This document shows, piece by piece, positions 20,025 to 29,300 of a stretch of DNA of 33,251 bases. Under the pieces are notes generated by a model that did no database searches, was not told where the DNA came from, and saw only the letters and a program-made list of their open reading frames with translations. The translations under genes and the position numbers were made by a program. Origin of the DNA: Poteriospumella lacustris (taxonomy: Eukaryota > Sar > Chrysophyceae > Chromulinales > Dinobryaceae); the NCBI GenBank assembly GCA_008000375.1, contig SMOI01000265.1, forward strand, positions 11,259 through 44,509, read 5' to 3'. Every line of letters starts with the position of its first letter. The stretch's first letter is position 1.

Positions 20025-22135
20025 ATGCCTCCTAAAGTCGATAAGGTATGTTTGAAGTGTCCGGGACATTGCAGCTATAGGCTGGTAGCCTAATGTTTGT
20101 TTCGTCCACAGGTTGAAGTTGAAATCAAAAAGCTTCAGAGAATAGAAGGCAATAAAACTTGTGCCGACTGCTCAGAGAAGGTACGCTGTTTGTCATACCC
20201 ACTGTGTTTACTTTTCGCATTGACCTAACCATTTTCATGTTGTTCCAGGTTCCCGGCTATGTCGATTTGACTAATAATGTGTTCATTTGCACGAAATGCT
20301 CCGGTATCCAGTAAGTCGATTGTCAATGCGACGGTCATGCATCAAGCAACTCAGTGTTTTACTTTGATTCTTTTATAGTCGTGAGTTTCAGTTCAAGGTG
20401 AAAGGTGTGTCGATGTCCAAGTTCACGGAGGAGGACTGGGCAGGCCTTGCGGGTGGCGGCAATGAGGCTTTCAATAGTCTGTATCTCGCGCGGTTTAATT
20501 CACGCGATCATCCCTTGCCAAATTCGGGAACAGACATCAACAAGCTTAAAGATTTCATTCGTCAGAAGTATATCGACAAGAAGTGGCACGCCGATGGTGC
20601 CCATGGTGGGGGAGTGTTTTCTCCGGGGCCACCCTCTGCCGCTGCATCGGGGTCGTCTTCGACCGCTTCCACTGTTGAAGATTCCAGCAAAATCAGTATT
20701 AAGCTGAACTCCCGCCCGGTAAGTCAATGGCGACTTCACTCGCACGCTACGTCTCGTTATTCTCTGATCTTTGCTCTCGTTTCGATCGTAGGGTGTGAGC
20801 CGAAGAGCCTCAACCGGCACGGTCGACATCAAGTTCAAAGCTGCCTCTGGAGCGGGTTCCACCAGTGTCGGTGGACTTACTGATAGCATGGATTTGATGT
20901 CTATGGGTGCTTCTAGTTCAGCAGTGGATGTAGATCCCTTCGCGACTCCTTCTGCTCCGGCGCATGCGTCGTCGTCATCGTCGTCCGCGTTCGATCCCTT
21001 TGCGACCACCTCGACGACAACCGCATCGACGGCCAGCAGTAACACACACTTCGATTCGTTCGATGCTTTCTCTGCCCCCGCAGCAGCTCCTGCAGCGAAT
21101 CATGCGGCGTTTGATCCTTTTGCAACGCCCAGTCAGCCCGCCGCCGGGTCACATTTCAACCCTCCGCCTCACCAACAACCGGTGCATCATCATCACGCTC
21201 CATCATCTTCAGCGGCGGCCGCTTTCGATCCCTTTGCACCAACCCCACAGCCTGCTGCTGCTGCTGCAGGTGGATTTGGCAACTTCAGTAGCTCTCATGA
21301 TCCCTTCGCCACTCCGGCCGCTCCTGTGGGTGGGTCGACAATGCCCTTCATTTTGACGTCGCCTCCTGCTCCTCAACCAGCGGCTGCACCAGCTGCCGCT
21401 CCAGCTCCAGCCGCTCCAGCAGCACCCAAGAACTTCTCAGCGTTCGATGACTTGTTGAGCGAATCGATGGCCCCACCGGTGGCTTCCAACAGTGTGAACC
21501 CGTTCGACTCTGCCCCGGCGTATGCGCCTGCCGCTGCTCCTGCTGCTCCTGCGCATGCTCACAACCCCTTCGGTGGGCCTGCGCACGCGCCTGGATATCC
21601 TCCACATGCGCATCATCACCAGGCCGCTCAACCTGGTGTTCCGCCCCAGCAACAGCCTCCCCAGCAGCAGCAATATCCAGGCTACGGTATGCCTCCACAG
21701 GGATACCCCGGTTATCCACCGCAATACTACGGAGGAGTACCCCCTGGCGGGGCCCCTCCCGGTGCGTATGGGGGTTACCACCCAGGCTATGCTCAACCCG
21801 GATATCCTCCAGCTGCGTATGGGATGCCGCCGGGTGCTCCTGGCGCATATCCTGGTGCTCCCTACGGCGCCCCACCGCATCCTCAAGTTCCGCAAGCGCC
21901 TCAAGCTCCCCAAACGCCCCAAGCACCCGCTGCACCTGCCACACCTGATCCATTTGCATCGATGACGTCTTCTGCTTGGTCGCAAGCAGCAGCAGGGCCT
22001 CGTGTCAATGCTGGTGTAGGTGCCGCTGCCCCTGTTCCGTCTGCTGCTCCTGCTCCTGCCTTTTCGCCTATGGCGGCTCCCGCTGCACCATCTCAACCTG
22101 CTCCTGCATCGGTGAACCCCTTCGATCTCTTCTAA
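20025..22135 (+). CDS. AGFG-like ArfGAP with DPF/NPF endocytic motifs (5 exons)
   Basis: Predicted Arf GTPase-activating protein of 611 aa. Exons 20025-20045, 20112-20180, 20249-20310, 20379-20718 and 20792-22135; introns are 66, 68, 68 and 73 nt. The first exon codes only 7 residues. The zinc finger is CX2CX16CX2C (Cys24, Cys27, Cys44, Cys47), followed by GIHR with the catalytic Arg52. Downstream VKGVSMSKFTEEDW, GNEAFNSLYLARF and DFIRQKYIDKKWHAD match the AGFG1/HRB branch better than classical ArfGAPs. From about residue 185 the protein is an Ala/Pro-rich disordered chain with six DPF motifs and three NPF motifs, one of which ends the protein (VNPFDLF). DPF binds the AP-2 appendage and NPF binds EH domains, so a role in clathrin-mediated vesicle formation is likely. 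A Gly/Tyr/Pro-rich stretch lies in the middle. Confidence 0.92.
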
Positions 22136-22686
22136 TGAATTGCCGTCGATTTTAAGCCTTGATGCAGTGACTTTGATTGTGTTGTTGTTCTTCTTTCGAC
22201 GCTGACAAACGGCGTGTGAATCGTTTCGACGTCGCTAGCACACTCACATACTCAATTTTTAATTTTCGTAACGATATGTTCCCATGCCGATACCCAACGA
22301 ATAGGAACAGCCATACGAGGGATGTGTGGCATGAACCTGTGCGCTACGATACACAACCTACCTTGCTCCTGCTGTGGGCCTGTTGGGGTGGGAGACAAGA
22401 GCGTATTCTGGTCGACGGTTTCAAGTTTGCAAGCGACAGACACTCTCAGCGGAACCGACGACCGTTGTGCACAACGCCAAAATGGAAAAAGAACATGGAA
22501 CATCACTTCGGTAAAATGAGTGAGCCTTGTGACTGAGCGTATGAGCCCATTGCATTGCGCTGTGATTTTGGGTTTCGGATCAGTTACAATCATTCCACTG
22601 CATTGCCAGAAAATCAATTTGACACCATCATCGCTCGTGCGTAGATCCATCTTTCTTAATTTTTTTTGCAATAAAATTTTATCACA
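22136..22686. other. Spacer between ArfGAP and globin-like gene
   Basis: These 551 bp separate two genes on the same strand and must contain the ArfGAP 3' end and the globin promoter. A T-rich tract followed by AATAAA at about 22670, only some 15 bp before the globin ATG, could be part of either. A minus-strand open frame of about 156 codons lacks a nearby ATG and any domain, so I do not call it. Confidence 0.5.
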
Positions 22687-23517
22687 ATGGGTTCCGTTAG
22701 TTCTGTCAATTTGCCGGTTCAAGACACAAAGGGTTCCACACGTTCAATTCAAGAAATGAGCGCTGTTCTTATGCCCATCTACTTTATCGAAGATCCCATC
22801 ACGGAGGTGGAGAAAGACAAGGCCGTACGATCGTGGCGTATGATCGCATCTGGCCAGGCGGCTGAGTACTACCGTCTGAAGAAAGTCGACCCCGTCAACA
22901 CTCCTTGCGCTACGCCGATGGAGTTCTTCGGCAACCGGTTCATTCAGCGCTTCCTTGAGGTGCATCCGATCGCCGCCCCGATGTTCAGCAAATCGTCCAT
23001 GAAGCAGGGAACGTTGTTCTTCCGCATGGTGGCATTTACCATCGCCGCTCTGGATGATGACAGCAAGTTCGACAGTCAGTTCGTGACACTGGCGAAGTCG
23101 CACAACCGCATGGGCATTCGAGCTGTGGAATGTAAGTGACTGCATGAGGAGTGTATCTGTGTTTCGAAGTGGACTGATGTGAGAGGTGCTGTGTATGTGT
23201 GTGGTGTGTGTGCAGACGGAATCTTCGGCGAGTGTTTGTTCTGGGCGTTGAAGCTGGTGCTGGGTCCAGAGTACGATGCCGTGACCCATATGGGCTGGGT
23301 GAAGATCTTCTCTCGTGTGCTGAGGGCGATGGTACCGGTGGCGATCGAGTACGAGCTGGAGAACAAAGAGGCGTTGAAATCGCGTGTGACGTCTCGATAC
23401 CAAGCGTTGGCTTCCAGTTTGGACAAACAGGCATCCGTTCGACGACCGGATACAACCACCTCGGTGTCGGAAGATGCTTTGTCGTTCACGGCTCGTTCCC
23501 TTAATCAAAGCGTGTAA
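22687..23517 (+). CDS. Globin-like haem protein, probably N-myristoylated (2 exons)
   Basis: Exons 22687-23131 and 23216-23517 around an 84-nt intron (GTAAGT...GTGCAG) give 248 aa. The N-terminus MGSVSS fits MGxxxS for N-myristoylation, so membrane attachment is likely. The globin domain runs from about residue 75 to 200: FFGNRFIQRFLEVHPIAAPMF for helices B-C and the CD corner (Phe100), then the E helix, and LAKSHNRMGIRAVEYG, where His139 sits where globins carry the proximal haem ligand. GECLFWALKLVLG and WVKIFSRVLRAMVPVA correspond to helices G and H. This layout is that of the single-domain globin-like proteins expanded in oomycetes. The 75-residue N-terminal extension and the Ser/Thr-rich tail are disordered. 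Oxygen or NO sensing is possible but not shown. Part of this gene recurs inverted at 24671-24900. Confidence 0.85.
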
Positions 23518-24670
23518 CCCGATGTGGTCCACGTGTTTTTTGTTAACCGATCGAATCGGCTGAATCTGCTGCTACGATGTTATACATTACCCTTGTATCT
23601 CCTGGTGAGTGTGTGTGTGTGTGTGTGATGACACTACTCTTGTGCGGTATGCGCTGTTGTGTTGCTGCATTCGTCATTCATTTTGTGTCATATCTCAACA
23701 CCTGAGTTGTTGAGTGCTCCTCTCTGCTCCTCTCCTGCCGCATATCCCGTCCCCTCTCCCTTCCCGCAAAGAGTTTTTCGAGGGAGATGCATCCGTTGTT
23801 TATCTCTTGTCCCCATCATGAGTTGTGTGACCAATCGTCGGTGATCGCCGTGGTGGAAAACAATCATGGCATACGCCCCTGGGCGATCGCTGCGTTGGAT
23901 CCTGTTTTTTTCTTTTTTCTTTTTTTTACTGTCCGTTCTTGTGCTGTTCTTCTTCTTTTGCTTTTGAAAAATATTGTTCTGTCACTTGCACGCCTACAAA
24001 TATACACAGTTGTTACGCCTTTCACTCTTAGACTCCTCTTGTGATAATGGATCTCATCGGTTGGAAGAAAGAAACGAGTATCTTTCATGACCCATGAACC
24101 TTTCCTTTCTCTCTTACCAGCATTTGTTCTGATTCGTTCCTACATTGATAGGAGTTGCTTTGTTATGCTTTCTGTTTCTGTTTCTGTTCGTGGTGGCTGT
24201 TATTTCTTTCTTTTTCTTTTTCATTTGGTTTACTCACTTCTGTGCTATTGCGAAGGGTGTGATATCAGCTTCGTGGGCCTGTTCATTCCGAGTGGCAGCT
24301 CATGCTCTCCTGCTGCAATTAATATCCCATCGCCACGTCGTTCTTTCTTTCCCCACTGCTACTGCACGCGGTGTTCCTTGTGTGGCTGCCTCGCAGCAAC
24401 TTTATCGTTCAAAGAGGCCCCTCCCCTCCCCCCCCCCTGCTGTTTAACCCAAGTTGTGAATGGAGGATACATTTGATTTCTCTTATTGCAGTGACCATGT
24501 ACCCGCATGGTCATTTGACATCTATCACAGGGCAATGCAGCGGACATAGGCGTCGTCGTCGGCGTCGTCGTTGTCGTTCAAAAGTAAACGTTACATATAA
24601 GCAATTCCGCCACGTCAACTCTTGCATTCCTGATTGTTGATCGCACTTGTCATAGCTTGGGGGGGGGGGC
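23518..24670. other. Pyrimidine-rich zone downstream of the globin-like gene
   Basis: About 1.15 kb, T/C-rich on the + strand to about 24440, with no recognisable gene. It holds a GT dinucleotide repeat at 23607-23627, a GTTATACATTA motif at 23579-23589 shared with 9037 and 9881, a C-rich run near 24427-24438, and a GTC-rich tract at 24551-24579. Open frames here are Phe/Leu/Ser-rich and composition-driven. An 11-G run at 24659-24669 marks its border with the inverted globin copy. Confidence 0.6.
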
Positions 24671-24900
24671 GAATTTTGATTGCCTCCTTGGCCTCTAGCT
24701 CGTACTCGATCGCCACTGGTACCGTCGCCCCTCAGCACACGAGAGAAGATCTTCACCCAGCCCATATGGGTCACGGCATCGTACTCTGGACCCAGCACCA
24801 GCTTCAACGCCCAGAACAAACACTCGCCGAAGATTCCGTCTGCACACACACCACACACATACACAGCACATCTCACATCAGTCTACTTCTGCACACAGAT
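24671..24900 (-). pseudogene. Inverted, truncated and frameshifted copy of the globin-like gene
   Basis: Read on the minus strand, 24900-24671 matches 23155-23386 of the globin-like gene: the last 60 nt of its intron including the GTGTGCAG acceptor (5 mismatches in 60), then the first about 57 codons of exon 2. The stretch copying 23215-23274 is identical over 60 of 60 bases. Near 24729 one extra G shifts the frame. After that point differences increase, yet many are silent relative to the old frame, so the source may have been a second, diverged paralog. The copy lacks exon 1, the proximal histidine and the 3' end, and stops at the 11-G run. It is not expected to make a globin. Arms and spacer form a large inverted repeat. 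Confidence 0.92.
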
Positions 24901-26300
24901 GCATTACGGACTCCCCAACGGTGGTGGAAGTATGATACTTAACTGAGTTTACAGCTGCCCCGCGAGAGGAGAGAGAAGGAGTGTTCACCGTGGAGAACAT
25001 AGAACGACGACAGAAGAAGACAGCAGACACTACTCAAACAACACAAATACATGTACCAGAACACAGGTGATGGGGGGTTGAGAAGTGAGTGAGACGCTGC
25101 GGCGCAATCTTGCTGTTCGACCTGAATCAAGGATATCATCGCAATATCACAACGAATGTTTCTGAAAGCACGACGCATACACGGTACTGCCTACAAGAGG
25201 AAACAAAGTAAAAAACCAAAAAGAGAAACCGATACAGGTCTATGCTGGACAGAGAGTGAGAGGGCACTCCAGATGAAGTCGGACACAGGGGACACACGTG
25301 CGAGAGAGGAAAGAAGATACAGGAAGGAATACAACGAGATGTAATCCAGAAGAGAAAAGAAAGGAGACGAGACGAGACAAGAAAAGACGAGGCGAGACGA
25401 GAAAAACAACGGTGAAGACGAGAGAGGGTCGCCAGAGTTCGTCAGAGACTGACTGGACTGTATCGACGGAGGCGTAGTCGACGAAAGAATCGCGAGGAAA
25501 AGTGGAAATCAAACAGAAATGGAAGATCAGGGGGGTGGAGAGAACAAGTATCTAGGCAAAGCAACAGCGGCTGTACAACCGATCAGTGAAAACAAATGCT
25601 CAGCCAGCAGTTGCGTAGACATGGCCAGGGAGTGTGGGGGTGGGGGAGGGGACAGGAAATAAAGGAAACAACAAGACTGCCATGACTGCAGCAAGCAAAC
25701 GAGACTCAGACGAGATCAGACCCAGTTGCATCCAGAGAGCCACATCGACGAGGCGATCGGAGGAGGGTGTAGATCAAGTGAGAGAGGTGAGGAGGGAGGG
25801 GGGTTTGCGTCGGTGCGATCTCCCAGTAGAACAACGGAATGGGAGAGAAGAGCAACAACTGAACAAGGGGCCTCTTCCACCGAGGAGGGAGAGAAACACG
25901 ATGTAAAACAGCGACAAGAGGGGGGATAACGTAATCAAGCAGTTCGGATAGAAGGGGAAGGGGGGAGAGGTTGAGGAAGGCCTCATCAATACCAACACAA
26001 GAAACAAGACACAAGAAACCAGAAATGCACTATAGGTGGGAGAGAAAAAAAGCAGTATCATTCTTTTTTTTTTAATTTTTCGCCGAGCAAGGACATCGGT
26101 ATCGCAATGCAGAATCAGAAAAAGACAAAAATTAAAACAAACACGACGCGAAAAATAAAAACAAAAAATGAATCAAGAAGCGAACGACCGCGTACCAGTG
26201 ATGGTCGACAATAACCAAAACGATATATGCGGCTGAAATGAAATGGTTCATTCATTGTTGCTGGCCAGCCACGTACCACGTACCACGTACCACGTCCACC
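24901..26300. other. Purine-rich zone downstream of the adenylyl cyclase gene
   Basis: About 1.4 kb that is A/G-rich on the + strand (46 of 60 purines at 25381-25440) and therefore pyrimidine-rich on the cyclase sense strand. GAGACGAGACGAGAC repeats lie at 25360-25405. Open frames are composition-driven and Lys/Arg/Glu-rich or, on the other strand, Leu/Ser/Phe-rich. Immediately before the cyclase stop lies a short tandem repeat of CCACGTA (26269-26295, nearly four units). No gene is recognised. Confidence 0.6.
26269..26295. repeat. CCACGTA tandem repeat
   Basis: Nearly four 7-bp units of CCACGTA sit within 35 bp downstream of the cyclase stop codon on its sense strand. Each unit junction creates GTACCACGTAC, so the tract is rich in short overlapping inverted repeats. 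Confidence 0.85.
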
Positions 26301-29300
26301 TCACATATTGACTGCAGCTGAGCCACTGTGGTGGTCCAACGAAGAACTGGGAATCGCGTAGTACTTCTGCAATAGCAAGGGAAACTTGGCAAAGAGAACG
26401 GCATCCGCTTCACGACGAGGCGTCGCCGTACGTTTCGCCATGGTTGCGTAGTGCACTTGCATCGCACGAATGACGACGGGGATCTGGGCAGTGGTCCAGT
26501 CGGGACGTGACCGTCCAGAGGGAAGCATTGGCCCACCGGGCGACGGTGGTGGATCCAAGGCCACCTGCGCGACTTGTAGCAACCGCAACCGAGCCAGCTG
26601 TGCACCCAGCGCACGAAATGGCACAGAACTGCCACTGGCGGATGGAGTCGCGGAGGTGGCGACCGTGGGACGCATCGACGGTGCGAAAGTCGACGACGTC
26701 GGTGTCGGGAGAGGCGTCGACGATGGTGCGGCGGGGTGGTGCGTAAAGGTGGGCGAGGGTGCGACCAGCGGTGACAGCGGCCAGTGCATCTCGACATCGA
26801 CCGCCAAGCCGCCATTACCTCCAATGTTGTGGCCCTCTCCATTCACAGGGGCGCCGAATTTCGCCGGACCGACCATTCCTGTGCCAACGGGCAAGAGTCG
26901 TTGCAATCGCTGCAGCAACGCTGCACGATCTTGTGCGACTTGTTGCAGAAACAATCGTTCGCCATTGAGCTGTGACCAATCAAGCAGCATCTCCGCCCCG
27001 TTCGATAGTCTTGCAGCAGTCTCCGCTGCATGCAAATACGTCGCCGCCAACGACAAATGTAAGCCAATCTGCACGGCCTGTTCGCGTATCACTGGCGCCG
27101 TGACGGTTTCTGTCTCTTGTGTTAACTTGACGAGCAAATACTCGGCCTGCAGTGTACATGCCCACGCAAACAGCGCCTCCGCACTGCATCCCATTCGCTC
27201 CATGCGCATGGTCCATGCCACGTGGGCCAATGAAGGTCGTGACACAGCTGCTGCTGCTGCTGTAGCGGTTGTTGTCGTGGCATCGGGGCCATGCGGGGTC
27301 ACTTCGGGGCTTCTCACGTCAGGGCTATTAGTCGCTGGAGACGTCACCTCTGCCGCGGCAGGTGCCCCCATGGCCGTTGGCGACGGCGGGGTCGACCAAC
27401 ACACCGCCGAGAAGTCACCCGCCTGCAGTTTGTCCCAGAGACCGACACGAGACGCTAAGAAATGCACCGTCCGTTCGATGTTGGTGATATCAAAATCGGC
27501 CGGCAGTTCAAAGAGCAACGGAGACAAATGCGTATCACTCGTTTGATACGCACCGGTGACAAACTTGTTGCGTACTTGCATCGCACAGACGATCGCGTAG
27601 TATTCGACCAAGTTTCGATGACACGCACTTCCGCTTCCACGGCTACCGCCACCACCACCACCACCACTGCCACTGCCACTGCCACTGTTGCTGTTGCGCC
27701 CATTGCGACCGTCAGTACCACCACCACCACTACCACTGCCAGCGCTATTCCCAGTACCCACTGTCGAGTGATCGTCGTAGATGCCGTGGAAGTCCGGGTG
27801 CTGATCTATGACCAACAAGAGCTTGGAGAAGCACAAATATGCCTCTTCGACCCGCTGCATTGCTAGCAGTGCCAGGGCGACATTCCACCCCGTCCAAATC
27901 ATCGAGGCGGTATGCAACGTGTCTTCCAAGTCAATGTTGATGAGAATGTTCCATAGCTTTTCGAGGTGGAACATATCACCACTCACGTAGGCCAGTTTCC
28001 AACAGTCGACGAGCGTCGACAACACGAGGTCTTCACCGTAAAAGTCACCGATCGCCACATGCATCGACGAGTAATCGTACGTGGCGAGGATTTCCGCCAA
28101 CAATGGCACTGTCGTTTCCGATAAAGCCATCTCTGGCAACAAGAGAGCGAGTTGGTGCGACAATGCCACGGGAACGTGAAAGCACAGCTCAGGCCGGGTC
28201 TGCGCCAACGTGCGAGCCATGGACACCATTAACTGCGCAGATACTGTTTGCATATCCCGTACAGCCGCAGGAGACAGGGGCAACACCGCCGCGAGGGAGG
28301 GGTTAGAGGACGTCTGCGAGGAAGTGGTGGCCTGCAAAGCGGAAGCAGCCGCGAGGCGTCCGACCGTTTGCATGACATGGTAGATCACGTGAAGACACAA
28401 GGCGTCGCTGCGATCGAGACCAAACATTGACGATGGCGGCAACTCAAGATCTAATGGCTCCCGAAGGGTCTCAGCAGCGATATCAACACGTGATTCTTCC
28501 TGCGATGGGAGCGAGAGCTTTGCCAGTCCTTCAGGTGTGCGCGCTGCAGAGCCTGACAGTTCCCGACGATCGGAGAGGCCCATCATCCGTGACGCAAACG
28601 ACTTCGAAGAGGACGATGATGACGATAGCTCCCAACGCGGTGAAGCCGGCAACGATGCCGTTGATCGAGCGTTGACAAAGAGCAGTTCCAGGGCCTCTGC
28701 GCAGAGATACCACAAGGTCTCTGGGTCCACATCACGTTGTGCCTTGAGACACACGAGGTAACTGATCGATGCGATGCATTCTTCGAGCAACACACGATCG
28801 TTGCCGAACAAATCGGCGCATTTCGCTCGGTTCCACAGCAGCAGCGATGGATCGATCGTGGGGCAATGGGCAGGGATAGTGACTTTACATTGCCCCGCGA
28901 AAGCCATCAACAACCGCTGAACGTTCTCCATCGAATAATACTGGATCATGGCTTCGTAGGCACTGTCTTCGTCGTCAACCGTCACCACGGGCATTGTTGC
29001 CGGTGTCAACGTCGCGGGCCATGAATGGCCATAAAAACTGACACTGAAACAGCGGTCGATGGCAATGCCCGGTGATGCACCGATTGGCATGCCGGCGGTC
29101 GTCGTCGCTGTGGCGGCGGGGCCCTTGGACATGCCATCCGCACTGATTTCCTGTGACGGTGCACCGGCGGTGGTGGCGAATAGCTCCTTCGTCACCGTTT
29201 GCTTCATCGCGTAGAACATTTGATACGCTAGTTCCAAGTAATGCATCGCCTCGGGTACAGCTCCCGAATGGAGCAACGTCGTCGCCGCCCGGAAGAAACA

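Noticed and set aside
22252-22722. Minus-strand open frame of about 156 codons before the globin-like gene
   Set aside because: It begins at TTG with no ATG for 24 codons, overlaps the globin start and its promoter, and shows no domain.
22744-23532. Minus-strand open frame of 262 codons over the globin-like gene
   Set aside because: It is the antisense shadow of both globin exons and the intron. The plus strand has a clear domain, intron borders and start.
25156-25344. Plus-strand 62-codon Lys/Arg/Glu-rich open frame
   Set aside because: It lies in a strongly purine-rich tract downstream of the cyclase gene, and its composition is explained by that skew.
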